A DNA stretch of 64,000 nucleotides from assembly GCF_023156285.1 (NCBI RefSeq), contig NZ_JAKZAJ010000007.1, positions 121,929 to 185,928 of the forward strand, given 5' to 3'. Below are positions 11,440 to 21,444 of the stretch, one piece after another (the stretch's first letter is position 1; each line of letters starts with the position of its first letter). Position numbers and translations under genes: made by a program. Source of the DNA: Marinobacter koreensis (lineage in GTDB: Bacteria > Pseudomonadota > Gammaproteobacteria > Pseudomonadales > Oleiphilaceae). The notes under the pieces are model-generated. The model ran no database searches and was not told the origin of the DNA. It saw nothing but the letters and a program-made list of their open reading frames with translations.

Positions 11440-12816
11440 CTAGAGATCTTCCAGCGCCGTCAGGGCATCGCTGAGCTTGTTGACCGGAATAATCGTCATG
11501 CCCTCCACTGGTTTGCGTGGCACGTTGGCTTTCGGTACCAGGGCGCGGGTAAACCCATGCTTGGCCGCCTCGTAGATGCGTTCCTGGCCGCTGGGTACCG
11601 GCCGGATTTCTCCGGAAAGTCCCACCTCCCCGAAGATCACCAGGTCCTGTGGCAGGGCACGATCCCGAAATGACGAGACAATGGCTGCCAGCAGGGCCAG
11701 ATCGGCACTGGTCTCGTTCACTTTGACGCCGCCCACCACATTCACAAAGACATCCTGATCTGACACGTGCAGGCCGCCATGGCGGTGAAGTACAGCCAGT
11801 AACATCGCCAGGCGATTCTGGTCCAGGCCCACCGCCACTCGCCGCGGATAGCCGCCCTGGGCCATATCCACCAGCGCCTGGATCTCGACCAGCATGGGGC
11901 GGGTTCCTTCCCAGACCACCATCACCACGCTTCCCGGTGCAGCATCCTCGCCACGGTTGAGAAAAATTGCGCTGGGGTTCTTCACTTCTTTCAGGCCCTG
12001 TTCGAGCATTGCGAATACGCCCAGTTCGTTGACAGCACCAAAGCGGTTCTTGATGCCCCGGAGAGTGCGGTATCGGCTGTCACTGGAGCCTTCCAGCAGA
12101 ATGGAGCAGTCGATCATGTGCTCCAGCACCTTGGGGCCCGCCAGGCTGCCGTCCTTGGTCACATGCCCGACCAGGAACAGAATGGTCCCGGTCTGCTTGG
12201 CAAAACGGGTCAGGAAGGCGGCGCTCTCGCGAACCTGAGAGACGCTGCCAGGGGCGGATTCAATGTCGGCTACATGCATGACCTGGATACTGTCCACCAC
12301 CAGAATTCGGGGCTTTTCTGCTTCAGCGACCTGGAGAATGCGCTCCACGCTGGTTTCCGACAGCATGTTCAGATCGCCCGTTGGCAGGCCAAGGCGTTTC
12401 GCGCGCATGGCAACCTGCTGGAGTGACTCCTCGCCGGTCACGTACAGGGCCGGTACGCTGGCCGCCAGGTGGCAGACCGCTTGCAGAAGCAGGGTGCTCT
12501 TGCCTGCGCCCGGATGGCCACCCATCAGAACGGCGGAGCCCTCCACCAGGCCTCCGCCCAGTACCCGGTCAAATTCCTGCATGCCGGTGCCGATGCGGGG
12601 CTGTTCGGCGAGGCTGACCGAATCCAGGCTCTGGACCTCGGAGAGGCTCCCCGCGAAGCCTTCGAACCTTGCGCCCCTGGCCCCTTTGGCCGAAGATCCG
12701 GCGCCACGGACTTCCGTGATGGTATTCCAGGCCTGGCAGGCGGAGCATTGCCCCTGCCATTTCGAGTAGTCCGCCCCGCATTCGGTGCAGACAAAGGCGG
12801 TCTTCGCTTTGGCCAT
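11440..12816 (-). CDS. radA: DNA repair protein RadA
   Basis: RadA is a RecA-like helicase that helps process recombination intermediates. The 458-residue protein begins with a four-cysteine zinc finger (CTECGADYSKWQGQCSAC, residues 10-27), has a P-loop GGHPGAGKST near residue 98, the RadA-specific KNRFG motif near residue 252, and a C-terminal Lon-protease-like domain without an obvious catalytic Ser-Lys pair. Length is typical. It lies downstream of ettA on the minus strand with a 70-base gap that holds a strong hairpin. Confidence 0.96.
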   Translation of the reverse strand: MAKAKTAFVCTECGADYSKWQGQCSACQAWNTITEVRGAGSSAKGARGARFEGFAGSLSEVQSLDSVSLAEQPRIGTGMQEFDRVLGGGLVEGSAVLMGGHPGAGKSTLLLQAVCHLAASVPALYVTGEESLQQVAMRAKRLGLPTGDLNMLSETSVERILQVAEAEKPRILVVDSIQVMHVADIESAPGSVSQVRESAAFLTRFAKQTGTILFLVGHVTKDGSLAGPKVLEHMIDCSILLEGSSDSRYRTLRGIKNRFGAVNELGVFAMLEQGLKEVKNPSAIFLNRGEDAAPGSVVMVVWEGTRPMLVEIQALVDMAQGGYPRRVAVGLDQNRLAMLLAVLHRHGGLHVSDQDVFVNVVGGVKVNETSADLALLAAIVSSFRDRALPQDLVIFGEVGLSGEIRPVPSGQERIYEAAKHGFTRALVPKANVPRKPVEGMTIIPVNKLSDALTALEDL

Positions 12817-12854
12817 AATCCGTCAGATCTTCTGTTGTGCAGTGAGGGGCGGGA

Positions 12855-12883
12855 GAAGGGCAGCTCATGCAGAGCTGCCCTTC
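12855..12883. other. Perfect 12-bp inverted repeat between ettA and radA
   Basis: Positions 12855-12866 pair without mismatch with 12872-12883 around a 5-base loop. There is no T tract on either strand, so it is not a standard intrinsic terminator. It may limit read-through from ettA into radA or protect mRNA ends. Confidence 0.6.
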
Positions 12884-12886
12884 TGC

Positions 12887-14548
12887 TTACGCGAGTTTCT
12901 TGTATTTCATCCGTTTGGGCTGCATGGCGGAATCGCCCTTGCGCTTCTTGAAGTCTTCGTCGTATTCGCTGAAGTTGCCTTCGAAGTAGACCACGTCCCC
13001 GTCATCCTCAAACGCCAGAATGTGGGTCGCGACCCGGTCCAGGAACCAGCGGTCGTGCGAGATGACCAGCGCGGAGCCCGGGAAGTTAAGAAGGGCTTCT
13101 TCCAGGGCCCGGAGGGTTTCCACGTCGAGGTCGTTGGTCGGCTCATCCAGCAGCAGTACGTTGCCACCTTCCTTCAGCAGCTTCGCAAGATGAAGCCGGT
13201 TGCGTTCGCCGCCGGACAGGTCGCCCACACGCTTCTGCTGATCCGTGCCTTTGAAGTTGAACCGGCCGACGTAAGCGCGGGACGGGGTTTCGTAGTTGCC
13301 GACCTTGATGATGTCCTGGCCGTCTGACAGTTCCTCCCAGACCGTCTTGTCACCATCGAGATCGCGCATCTGATCCACATAGGCCAGCTCAACGGTTTCA
13401 CCCACGGTAATGGTCCCGGAGTCGGGCTGGTCCTTGCCGGCGATCATGCGGAACAGGGTGGATTTACCGGCCCCGTTACCACCGATGATGCCCACAATGG
13501 CGCCCGGCGGAACGCTGAAGGATACGTCTTCGTAGAGCAGCCGGTCTTCGAAGGACTTGCTGATACCGTCCACCTCGATCACCTTGTTGCCCAGGCGTGG
13601 TCCGGGTGGGATATACAGCTCGTTGGTTTCGTTACGCTTCTGGAATTCCTGGGAGCTCATCTCCTCGAAACGGGCGAGACGGGCCTTGCTCTTGGACTGG
13701 CGCCCCTTGGCGTTGCTGCGAACCCATTCGAGTTCCTGCTTGATGGCCTTCTGGTGAGAGGCTTCCTGCTTGGCCTCCATTTCCAGGCGCTTCTCCTTGG
13801 CTTCCAGCCACTGGCTGTAGTTGCCTTCGAACGGGATGCCGTGGCCGCGGTCCAGTTCCAGGATCCAGCCAGCCACGTTGTCCAGGAAATAACGGTCGTG
13901 GGTGATGGCGACCACGGTGCCTTCGTAGTCGTGCAGGAAGCGTTCGAGCCAGGCCACGGATTCGGCGTCCAGGTGGTTGGTGGGCTCGTCCAGCAGCAGC
14001 ATGTCCGGACCCGACAGCAGAAGACGGCACAGGGCCACACGGCGGCGCTCACCACCGGACAGTACGTTCACTTTCTGGTCCCAGGGTGGCAGGCGCAGTG
14101 CATCGGCGGCGACTTCCATCTTTCGCTCGATATCGTGGCCGTCCGTCGCCTGGATATAGGCTTCCAGTTCGCCCTGCTTCTTGGCCAGCGCGTCAAAGTC
14201 TGCATCCGGCTCGGCATAGGCGGCATAGACCTGGTCGAGTTCCGCCAGTGCGTCGTGAACGCCGGAAACCGCCTCGTCGACGATTTCCTTGACGGTCTTG
14301 GTCTCGTCCAGTTCCGGCTCCTGTGGCAGGTAGCCGACATTGATGCCCGGCTGGGGGCGGGCTTCGCCGATGTAATCCTGGTCTACGCCCGCCATAATAC
14401 GGAGCAGGGTGGACTTACCTGCGCCATTCAGGCCGAGTACGCCGATCTTGGCGCCGGGGAAAAAGCTCAGGGAAATGTCTTTCAGAATCTCCCGCTTGGG
14501 CGGAACCACCTTGCCCACGCGGTTCATGGTATATACGTATTGGGCCAT
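12887..14548 (-). CDS. ettA: Energy-dependent translational throttle protein EttA (ABC-F)
   Basis: EttA binds the ribosomal E site and tunes the first steps of elongation in response to the ATP/ADP ratio. The 553-residue protein has two ABC domains and no membrane segment. NBD1 has GLNGAGKST near residue 38 and LSGGERRRVAL near 163; NBD2 has GGNGAGKST near 357 and LSGGERNRLHLAK near 462; both are followed by LLDEPTN Walker B motifs. The charged linker between them is the ABC-F P-site interaction motif. The MAQYVYTMNRVGK start is characteristic of EttA rather than Uup or YheS. It is the promoter-proximal gene of the ettA-radA unit and diverges from glyA. Confidence 0.95.
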   Translation of the reverse strand: MAQYVYTMNRVGKVVPPKREILKDISLSFFPGAKIGVLGLNGAGKSTLLRIMAGVDQDYIGEARPQPGINVGYLPQEPELDETKTVKEIVDEAVSGVHDALAELDQVYAAYAEPDADFDALAKKQGELEAYIQATDGHDIERKMEVAADALRLPPWDQKVNVLSGGERRRVALCRLLLSGPDMLLLDEPTNHLDAESVAWLERFLHDYEGTVVAITHDRYFLDNVAGWILELDRGHGIPFEGNYSQWLEAKEKRLEMEAKQEASHQKAIKQELEWVRSNAKGRQSKSKARLARFEEMSSQEFQKRNETNELYIPPGPRLGNKVIEVDGISKSFEDRLLYEDVSFSVPPGAIVGIIGGNGAGKSTLFRMIAGKDQPDSGTITVGETVELAYVDQMRDLDGDKTVWEELSDGQDIIKVGNYETPSRAYVGRFNFKGTDQQKRVGDLSGGERNRLHLAKLLKEGGNVLLLDEPTNDLDVETLRALEEALLNFPGSALVISHDRWFLDRVATHILAFEDDGDVVYFEGNFSEYDEDFKKRKGDSAMQPKRMKYKKLA

Positions 14549-14812
14549 GTCGGATAGACCTCGTATGAAAACAGGTTCGTGAATGCGGAATCTGGCTCAG
14601 TCGTTTTGATCGGGTAAGGTATCGAAACAAGGGGGCGATAGCAATTGAGTGCCATCCTCAGATCGCGGTGTGACGGTATCTGCGGACCGTTTAAAGGATG
14701 ATTTTTCACCCGATTTCGAGATAGAATAGCGGCCCAATTTTTCAGGGTCTTCGGAGCGGGCGCATTGTTCGGGTGCTCCGGAGCCAGCCAAGCACACAGA
14801 GGCAGCACATCC

Positions 14813-16066
14813 ATGTTTAATCGTGATATGAAAATCGCCGGCTACGACGACGAACTCTGGACCGCCATGGAAGCGGAGCGGAACCGTCAGGAAGTCCATA
14901 TCGAGCTGATCGCTTCCGAGAACTATACCAGCCCGCGGGTCATGGAAGCGCAGGGCAGTGTGCTGACCAACAAGTACGCCGAAGGTTATCCCGGCAAGCG
15001 TTATTACGGTGGTTGTGAATTCGTCGACAAGGCGGAAACCCTGGCGATTGATCGCGCAAAAGAACTGTTCGGAGCCGCCTACGCCAACGTGCAGCCGCAC
15101 TCGGGCTCACAGGCTAACTCCGCGGTATTCATGGCGCTGCTCAAGCCGGGCGATACCGTGCTTGGTATGAGCCTGGCCCACGGCGGCCACCTGACTCATG
15201 GTGCCAGCGTCAATTTTTCCGGCAAGATCTATCACGCCGTCCAGTATGGCCTGAACCCGGAAACCGGTCTCATCGACTACGACGAAGTGGAGTCCCTGGC
15301 CCTTGAGCACAAGCCGAAGATGATCATCGCCGGCTTCTCGGCCTATTCCCAGGAGCTGGATTTTGCCCGTTTCCGCGAGATTGCCGACAAGGTGGGTGCG
15401 TACCTGTTCGTCGATATGGCTCACGTGGCGGGCCTGGTTGCGGCCGGTGTTTACCCGGATCCGGTGCCTCATGCCCACGTGGTGGCAACTACCACACACA
15501 AGACCCTGCGCGGTCCTCGCGGCGGCCTGATCCTGGCCTGTGACGACGCGGACCTGCAGAAGAAACTGAACTCGGCGGTCTTCCCGGGTGGTCAGGGTGG
15601 TCCGTTGATGCATGTCATTGCTGCCAAGGCGGTCTGCTTCAAGGAAGCCATGAGCGATGAGTTCAAGGCCTACCAGCAGCAGGTGATCAAGAATGCCGCA
15701 GCCATGGCTGAGGTATTTGTCGATCGCGGCTACGACGTGGTTTCCGGTGGCACCAAGAACCATCTTTTCCTGGTCAGCCTGATCAAACAGGATATTACCG
15801 GTAAGGACGCGGATGCGGCTCTGGGGCGCGCCCATATCACCGTCAACAAGAACGCCGTTCCGAACGACCCGCGTTCACCGTTCGTGACCTCCGGTCTGCG
15901 GATCGGTACGCCGGCGGTCACCACGCGGGGTTTCGGCGAAGCCGAGTGTCGCGATCTGGCTGGCTGGATGTGTGACATCCTCGACAATCTTGATGACGAG
16001 GCGGTCAACAGCCGCGTGCGCGAGCAGGTCGAAAGCCTGTGTGCCCGCTTCCCCGTCTACGGCTGA
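14813..16066 (+). CDS. glyA: Serine hydroxymethyltransferase
   Basis: GlyA interconverts serine and glycine with tetrahydrofolate, supplying one-carbon units. The 417-residue pyridoxal-phosphate enzyme shows [16 protein letters not shown] at residues 25-40, the YPGKRYYGG segment, and the cofactor lysine motif [13 protein letters not shown] near residue 230. The ATG at 14813 is preceded by AGAGG at 14798-14802 and gives the usual length; an earlier in-frame ATG at 14765 adds 16 unrelated residues. It is divergent from ettA across 264 bases in which I see no gene and no convincing hexamer pair. A 9-bp GC-rich hairpin follows the stop. Confidence 0.97.
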   Translation: MFNRDMKIAGYDDELWTAMEAERNRQEVHIELIASENYTSPRVMEAQGSVLTNKYAEGYPGKRYYGGCEFVDKAETLAIDRAKELFGAAYANVQPHSGSQANSAVFMALLKPGDTVLGMSLAHGGHLTHGASVNFSGKIYHAVQYGLNPETGLIDYDEVESLALEHKPKMIIAGFSAYSQELDFARFREIADKVGAYLFVDMAHVAGLVAAGVYPDPVPHAHVVATTTHKTLRGPRGGLILACDDADLQKKLNSAVFPGGQGGPLMHVIAAKAVCFKEAMSDEFKAYQQQVIKNAAAMAEVFVDRGYDVVSGGTKNHLFLVSLIKQDITGKDADAALGRAHITVNKNAVPNDPRSPFVTSGLRIGTPAVTTRGFGEAECRDLAGWMCDILDNLDDEAVNSRVREQVESLCARFPVYG

Positions 16067-16086
16067 ATATCAGGCAACAGACCCTG

Positions 16087-16113
16087 CCGGGCCGGTGAAT
16101 AACGCCGGCCCGG
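16087..16113 (+). terminator. GC-rich hairpin after glyA, weak terminator
   Basis: A perfect 9-bp stem (16087-16095 with 16105-16113) around a 9-base loop lies 20 bases after glyA. It is followed only by a short CTTT, so termination is probably partial and nrdR may share glyA transcripts. Confidence 0.45.
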
Positions 16114-16135
16114 TGCCTTTCCGGAGTCTCCGATT

Positions 16136-16654
16136 ATGCACTGTCCTTTCTGTGGTGAAGCCGATACCAAAGTGATCGATTCACGGCTGGTCGCCGAGGG
16201 TGATCAGGTCCGTCGCCGCAGGGAGTGTCTGTCCTGCCACGAGCGTTTTACGACGTTCGAGACGGCCGAACTGGTCATGCCCCGGGTCGTAAAACAGGAC
16301 GGAACGCGTCAGCCCTTCGATGAGGACAAGCTCCGGGCCGGTCTGATGAAAGCGCTTGAGAAACGCCCGGTCAGCATCGAGGAAATCGATGCGGCACTGA
16401 ATCGGATCAAGTACCGCCTTCGTGCCACCGGGGAGCGGGAAGTAAAGTCGATGCAGCTGGGCGAAGAGGTGATGACGGAATTACGCCAGCTGGATAAAGT
16501 GGCGTACGTGCGTTTCGCCTCTGTATATCGCAGTTTTCAGGATATCAACGAGTTCAAGGAAGAGATCGAGCGGCTTTCGGCCACCAATGGCGAAAACGCA
16601 GTCGATGTTGCCAAGGCGCTTGCCGATAACCACTCCGAGAAAGACCGGTCATGA
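16136..16654 (+). CDS. nrdR: Transcriptional repressor NrdR
   Basis: NrdR represses ribonucleotide reductase genes when dATP is high. The 172-residue protein starts with a zinc ribbon (C3, C6, C31, C34) and carries an ATP-cone domain at about residues 49-139 ([19 protein letters not shown] start). The extra 20 residues at the C-terminus are unstructured. Its last bases overlap ribD in an ATGA junction. Sitting at the head of a riboflavin operon is a conserved arrangement in this group. Confidence 0.96.
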   Translation: MHCPFCGEADTKVIDSRLVAEGDQVRRRRECLSCHERFTTFETAELVMPRVVKQDGTRQPFDEDKLRAGLMKALEKRPVSIEEIDAALNRIKYRLRATGEREVKSMQLGEEVMTELRQLDKVAYVRFASVYRSFQDINEFKEEIERLSATNGENAVDVAKALADNHSEKDRS

Positions 16655-17766
16655 GCGAAGCGCGGGACCGAGCGATGATGGCCAGGGCAGTGCAGCTGGC
16701 CTGGCGCGGGCGTTACTCCACGCACCCAAATCCAAGGGTGGGTTGTGTCATCGCCCGGGGTAACCGGATTGTGGGCGAGGGCTGGCACGAGCGCGCCGGA
16801 GAAGCCCACGCGGAAGTGCGGGCGTTAAGTCAGGCCGGCGCAGATGCCCGGGATGCGACAGCCTATGTCACCCTGGAGCCCTGCAGTCACTTCGGACGGA
16901 CGCCCCCTTGTGCACGGGCGCTGATCGAGGCGGGCGTGGCCCATGTGTTTGCCGCGACCAAGGATCCCAATCCTTCCGTCTCCGGACGGGGGCTCGACCT
17001 CCTTCGGGAGGCCGGTATCCGCGTCACAGAGGGGCTGCTCGCGGACGAGGCGGCCCGTCTGAATCCCGGCTTCATGAAACGAATGAAAACAGGGCGTCCC
17101 TGGGTACGTCTCAAGATGGCCGCGAGCCTGGACGGGCGCACGGCCATGGCTTCCGGCGAGAGCCAGTGGATCACCGGAGCCGAGGCGCGGCGGGATGTCC
17201 AGCGCCTCAGGGCGATGAGCGATGCCATTCTGACGGGGGTTGGGACAGTGTTGGCGGACAATCCGTCGCTGACCGTTCGCCGGGAGGAACTCGGCGATAT
17301 CGGAGATGCGACGGAACCGTCCCGTCAGCCCCTGAAGGTGATTGCTGACCGGGACGCCCGCACGCCGGCCGACTCGCAGATTTTGCAGGGCGGCAACGTC
17401 CAGATTTTCTGTGCCTCGTCGACACTCGCGTCCGCTCCGGCACAGGACCTGGCGGCACTCGGCATCAGTCTGACCGGGGTCGCGTGGAAAGATAACGGTG
17501 TGGATGTTGCCGAACTTCTGGATTCCCTCGGAGAACTGGGAATCAACGAATTGCTGGTGGAAGCCGGGCCGACACTGGCGGGCACGTTTATCAGCGAAGA
17601 CCTTGTGGACGAATTGTGGCTGTACCAGGCGCCGGTTTTTCTGGGCAGTACCGGCCGGCCGACTGCCAAGCTGCCTCTGGAAACCATGGCGGACAAAGTG
17701 CAATGGAAAGTGCTGGATCGGCGTCAGGTGGGTGAGGACCAGCGCCTGATTCTGGCTCGCCGCTGA
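16651..17766 (+). CDS. ribD: Bifunctional riboflavin deaminase/reductase RibD
   Basis: RibD carries out the second and third steps after GTP cyclohydrolase II: deamination of the pyrimidine and reduction of the ribose side chain. The N-terminal deaminase has the zinc site H53-A-E55 and [11 protein letters not shown] at 77-87; the reductase domain begins near residue 150 ([17 protein letters not shown]). 371 residues is normal. It overlaps nrdR by 4 bases. Downstream, a 62-base gap leads straight to ribB, whereas related genomes as I remember them have riboflavin synthase here. Confidence 0.96.
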   Translation: MSEARDRAMMARAVQLAWRGRYSTHPNPRVGCVIARGNRIVGEGWHERAGEAHAEVRALSQAGADARDATAYVTLEPCSHFGRTPPCARALIEAGVAHVFAATKDPNPSVSGRGLDLLREAGIRVTEGLLADEAARLNPGFMKRMKTGRPWVRLKMAASLDGRTAMASGESQWITGAEARRDVQRLRAMSDAILTGVGTVLADNPSLTVRREELGDIGDATEPSRQPLKVIADRDARTPADSQILQGGNVQIFCASSTLASAPAQDLAALGISLTGVAWKDNGVDVAELLDSLGELGINELLVEAGPTLAGTFISEDLVDELWLYQAPVFLGSTGRPTAKLPLETMADKVQWKVLDRRQVGEDQRLILARR

Positions 17767-17828
17767 CGTTTAAATTCACGGCCCGCACACGACCCGTCTC
17801 TGTGCCGGCCAAAAGGGTGCGATACCGT

Positions 17829-18944
17829 ATGGCACTGAACAGTATTGAAGACATTATCGAAGATATCCGGCAGGGCAAGATGGTCATCCTCATGGATGAC
17901 GAGGATCGCGAAAACGAGGGCGATCTTGTCATGGCAGCGGAACACTGCACGCCTGAGGCAATCAACTTCATGGCGCGGTTCGGTCGCGGTCTGATCTGTA
18001 TGCCGATGACCCGCGACCGCTGCGAGCAGCTCGGTCTGCCTCTGATGGTTCAGCAGAATGCGTCCGGATTCGGTACCAAGTTCACCCTGTCCATCGAGGC
18101 CAGGGAGGGTGTAACCACCGGCATTTCAGCGGCGGATCGCGCCCGCACCGTTCAGGCGGCCGTTGCCCGCAATGCCACGGCATCGGACCTGGTCCAGCCT
18201 GGCCACATCTTTCCATTGATGGCGGATCCGGGCGGTGTTCTCAGTCGTGCCGGTCATACCGAAGCGTCCTGCGACCTTGCCGCGCTGGCCGGTTGTGAAC
18301 CGGCGGGTGTGATCTGTGAAATCATGAATGATGACGGGTCCATGGCGCGCCGGGAGGACCTGGAGCGGTTTGCGCAGGAGCATGATCTGAAGATCGGTAC
18401 AATCGCCGATCTTATTCACTACCGCACCATGAATGAGCGCACCATCGAGTGTGTGGAAGAAAACGAACTGGACACCGAATACGGCGTCTTCAATTTGCGG
18501 ACCTATCGGGACAACATCCAGGGCGCAACCCATCTAGCCATGGTGATGGGGGATATTACTCCGGATGATCCCGTCTATGTGCGCGTGCACATCACAGACA
18601 CCCTGCGTGACCTGCTGGGTGCGCGGCGCAAGGACTCCCGCAGCTGGCCATTGCACCATGCGCTGGAGAAGGTGGCCGAGGAAGGTCGCGGCGTGGTGGT
18701 GTTGCTGAACAGCGCCGAAGACAGCTACAACCTGGAAGACCGGATTCACGAGTTCTTCGACCAGGGTCAGGCCTCGGCGGGCAAAGGCAGCTCTGGCGTG
18801 TACTTCACGGTTGGAACCGGCTCCCAGATCCTTCGGGACATCGGCGTCTGCAAAATGCGCCTGTTGAGCCCGCCCATCAAGTTTTCCGCCATTTCGGGTT
18901 TCAACCTGGAAGTGGTGGAGTACGTACCCTATACCCCTGAATGA
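17829..18944 (+). CDS. ribB: 3,4-dihydroxy-2-butanone-4-phosphate synthase with degenerate GTP cyclohydrolase II domain (RibBX type)
   Basis: The N-terminal 200 residues are an intact DHBP synthase that makes the four-carbon riboflavin precursor from ribulose 5-phosphate: [10 protein letters not shown] at 23-32 and [11 protein letters not shown] at 141-151 are present. Residues 205-371 have the length and outline of GTP cyclohydrolase II but have lost its active site. Where the active enzyme has a zinc site with three cysteines, residues 252-271 here read [13 protein letters not shown] then charged residues, with no cysteine, and the substrate loop is also altered. So this protein alone should not open GTP, and a separate ribA should exist elsewhere. 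The start at 17829 matches the family; an upstream start at 17802 is less likely. Confidence 0.93.
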   Translation: MALNSIEDIIEDIRQGKMVILMDDEDRENEGDLVMAAEHCTPEAINFMARFGRGLICMPMTRDRCEQLGLPLMVQQNASGFGTKFTLSIEAREGVTTGISAADRARTVQAAVARNATASDLVQPGHIFPLMADPGGVLSRAGHTEASCDLAALAGCEPAGVICEIMNDDGSMARREDLERFAQEHDLKIGTIADLIHYRTMNERTIECVEENELDTEYGVFNLRTYRDNIQGATHLAMVMGDITPDDPVYVRVHITDTLRDLLGARRKDSRSWPLHHALEKVAEEGRGVVVLLNSAEDSYNLEDRIHEFFDQGQASAGKGSSGVYFTVGTGSQILRDIGVCKMRLLSPPIKFSAISGFNLEVVEYVPYTPE

Positions 18945-18989
18945 GAACCCCGGTCGCCCATAATCAGGCGGCCAGCGAAGGAGCCACCA

Positions 18990-19466
18990 ATGGCAGAGAT
19001 TAAAGTGATTGAAGGTGATTTTACCCAGTGCAGCGGTCGATACGCGCTTGTTGTGGGGCGGTTTAACGGTTTCGTGGTAGAGAGCCTCGTTGAAGGCGCG
19101 GTCGATACCCTGCGTCGGCATGGCATTTCCGACGATGACATTGTCATTATCCGGGTACCGGGCGCCTATGAGATGCCGCTGGCGGTCAAGCGCGTCGCAG
19201 AGACCAGCAATTACGACGCGATTATTGCTCTGGGCGCCGTTATTCGCGGTGGGACGCCACACTTCGAATATGTGGCAGGCGAAGCGTCCAGTGGCCTTGG
19301 TGCCGTCAGCCTGGAGACAGATGTTCCTGTCACCTTTGGGGTGCTGACAGTGGACTCCATTGAGCAGGCCATCGAGCGTTCCGGCACAAAGGCTGGCAAC
19401 AAGGGCGCGGAAGCCGCCATCACTGCCCTGGAAATGGTCAGTTTGTTCAAGAAACTGGGTGAGTGA
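18990..19466 (+). CDS. ribH: 6,7-dimethyl-8-ribityllumazine synthase
   Basis: RibH condenses the RibB product with the pyrimidine from RibD to form lumazine, and assembles into large shells or pentamers. The 158-residue protein has the substrate motif VGRFNGFV near residue 22, GAYEMP near 58 and the catalytic histidine region [14 protein letters not shown] near 82-95. It starts after a clear AAGGAG. Its stop codon shares a base with the nusB ATG (TGATG). Confidence 0.96.
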   Translation: MAEIKVIEGDFTQCSGRYALVVGRFNGFVVESLVEGAVDTLRRHGISDDDIVIIRVPGAYEMPLAVKRVAETSNYDAIIALGAVIRGGTPHFEYVAGEASSGLGAVSLETDVPVTFGVLTVDSIEQAIERSGTKAGNKGAEAAITALEMVSLFKKLGE

Positions 19467-19942
19467 TGACATCAACTGACGACACATCCCCGCAGCCTCC
19501 TTCCTCCGGTCAGCCCAAGGCCGGTGATCGTCGCCGGGCCCGGGTTCTGGTGATGCAGGCTCTGTATCAGCGGCATTTCAGTCGAAGCGCTGTTTCCGAC
19601 ATTGAAGCCGAGTTCATGGTCGATAACGACATGACCAAGGTAGATGTGCTGTACTTCCGCGACCTGCTACGCGGTATCCATCGGGAACAGGGCGAGCTTG
19701 ACGCGTTGCTGGAACCGTATCTCGACCGTCCTCTCGATGAAGTGGATCCAATTGAGCTTGCGATTGTCCGTCTCGGGGCCTATGAGCTCAAGAATCGCCT
19801 GGACGTGCCCTATCGGGTCGTTATCAATGAAGGTATCGAGTTGGCGAAGCGCTTTGGCGGCACCGAGGGTCACAAGTTCGTGAACAGCATCCTCGACAAG
19901 CTCAGTGGCCGGCTGCGCCTGGCCGAGACACGTTCCCGCTAA
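19466..19942 (+). CDS. nusB: Transcription antitermination factor NusB
   Basis: NusB binds boxA RNA with S10 to keep polymerase running through rRNA operons. The 158-residue protein has the all-helical NusB fold signature RRRARVLVMQALYQ at about 23-36, DPIELAIVRLGAYEL near 94 and VINEGIELAKRFGG near 118. About 20 low-complexity residues precede the domain. I chose ATG 19466, coupled to the ribH stop; a GTG three bases earlier is possible. Placement next to ribH is conserved. Confidence 0.95.
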   Translation: MTSTDDTSPQPPSSGQPKAGDRRRARVLVMQALYQRHFSRSAVSDIEAEFMVDNDMTKVDVLYFRDLLRGIHREQGELDALLEPYLDRPLDEVDPIELAIVRLGAYELKNRLDVPYRVVINEGIELAKRFGGTEGHKFVNSILDKLSGRLRLAETRSR

Positions 19943-19945
19943 GGA

Positions 19946-20902
19946 ATGGGCGAGTTCGATCTGATCCGTCGTTTCTTTGCGCCCTTGTCGCAGCGTCGGG
20001 GCCACCCCGACCTGCTGCTGGCGATTGGCGATGACTGTGCGATCGAACGGGTGCCTCACGATCGAGACCTGGTGTTCTCGATCGACACCCAGATCGAAGG
20101 TGTCCATTTTCCGCATCACTATGCGCCCCGGCGGATCGCCGGGCGTGCCCTGGCGGCCGCTACCAGTGACCTGGCAGCGATGGGGGCAACCCCGGTATGT
20201 TTTACCCTGGCTCTGACGTTGCCTCAGGCTGAGTCCACCTGGCTATCGGAATTTGCCAAGGGCCTCGCGGAGACCGCCAACCGTTTCGAGCTGGCTCTTG
20301 CCGGCGGGGATACAACCCGGGGGCCGCTGTCGATTACGATTCAGGTGCACGGAACCGTGGCGAGGGACAGGGCGCTGCGTCGGTCCGGGGCCAGGCCCGG
20401 CGACATCGTGGCGGTCTCCGGTACGCTGGGGGATGCCGGCGCGGCACTGGACTATCTTGATGTCCCGTCGCCGGGTCCTTTGGAGGACGCCTTGCTGGCC
20501 CGCTATCATTATCCGGCACCCCGTCTTGAGCTGGGTCAGGCGCTGGCTGGAGTTGCGTCCAGTGCCATCGATATCTCCGATGGTCTGACGAGCGATCTGG
20601 GGCACATCCTCGAAGCGTCTGGCGTGGGCGCGTCTATCGATCTTGACCGGATTCCTCTGTCTGGTGCTCTCAAACAGCTCAAGGGCGCGAATGCCGTCCA
20701 GCTGGCGCTGCATGCAGGTGACGATTACGAGTTGTGTGTGACGATCCCCAGGCAACGCTGGCAGGATCTTCCCGGATCCGTTCGGGACCAGCTGACAGCC
20801 ATCGGTTGCATAGAAGAGGGCGCCGGATTGCGCCTGAGTGATGGCAACGGTCGCGAGGATGGCGCCTCGCAGGGATACGATCACTTTGGAAAGGATCTAT
20901 GA
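19946..20902 (+). CDS. thiL: Thiamine-monophosphate kinase
   Basis: ThiL makes thiamine diphosphate from thiamine monophosphate and ATP. The 318-residue protein starts MGEFDLIRRFF and shows the IGDDCA metal motif at 27-32, SDLAAMGATP near 74, the GGDTTRG motif near 116 and HAGDDYELC near 256, which are all family markers. It begins 3 bases after nusB and overlaps pgpA by 4, so it is translated as part of the same operon. Confidence 0.95.
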   Translation: MGEFDLIRRFFAPLSQRRGHPDLLLAIGDDCAIERVPHDRDLVFSIDTQIEGVHFPHHYAPRRIAGRALAAATSDLAAMGATPVCFTLALTLPQAESTWLSEFAKGLAETANRFELALAGGDTTRGPLSITIQVHGTVARDRALRRSGARPGDIVAVSGTLGDAGAALDYLDVPSPGPLEDALLARYHYPAPRLELGQALAGVASSAIDISDGLTSDLGHILEASGVGASIDLDRIPLSGALKQLKGANAVQLALHAGDDYELCVTIPRQRWQDLPGSVRDQLTAIGCIEEGAGLRLSDGNGREDGASQGYDHFGKDL

Positions 20903-21426
20903 ACCACGATCAGGACACCGATGAACCTGAGATCCCGCGGGCCATCCTGCCTCCGGGTTTTCTGCGCAATCCCGTTCATTTACTGGCCTTCGGGTTTGGC
21001 AGTGGCGCCGCGGCCCGCGCACCGGGAACCTGGGGAAGTCTGGCGGCTATCCCGATCTGGTACGCCTTTGCGTGGTTGCCCGGGGCGGCCTACTGGCTGG
21101 TCGTGGGACTGGCTTTCCTGGTGGGGGTCTGGCTGTGCGGCAAAACGGCTCGCGACCTGAAGGTGCATGACCACGGTGGCATTGTCTGGGATGAGTTCGT
21201 CGGGATGTGGATCGCGTTGGGGCTGTTTCCGGATCAGATCTACGGTGTTCTGATGGCGTTCGCGCTCTTTCGACTGTTTGATATCGCAAAGCCCTGGCCG
21301 ATTGGCTGGCTTGACCAGCACTTGCCGGGTGGGCTGGGCATCATGGTGGATGATGTGGTGGCGGGCTTCCTTGCCCTGGCGAGTCTTTACGTCATTGATG
21401 CCTGGCTGATGCCGGTCATTGTCTGA
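20899..21426 (+). CDS. pgpA: Phosphatidylglycerophosphatase A
   Basis: PgpA removes the phosphate from phosphatidylglycerol phosphate, an inner-membrane step in phospholipid synthesis. The 175-residue protein has three or four hydrophobic segments and the family motifs GSGAAARAPGTWGS near residue 33, HDHGGIVWDEFVGM near 90 and KPWPIGWLD near 130. It ends the nrdR-to-pgpA operon and is convergent to the small gene at 21445-21648 with no clear terminator between. Confidence 0.93.
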   Translation: MNHDQDTDEPEIPRAILPPGFLRNPVHLLAFGFGSGAAARAPGTWGSLAAIPIWYAFAWLPGAAYWLVVGLAFLVGVWLCGKTARDLKVHDHGGIVWDEFVGMWIALGLFPDQIYGVLMAFALFRLFDIAKPWPIGWLDQHLPGGLGIMVDDVVAGFLALASLYVIDAWLMPVIV

Positions 21427-21444
21427 CTCATCCGGCTTTCTGGA

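Noticed and set aside
14549..14812. Possible divergent promoters between ettA and glyA
   Set aside because: TAGAAT at 14722-14727 has no acceptable -35 at 16-18 bases; not enough to annotate.
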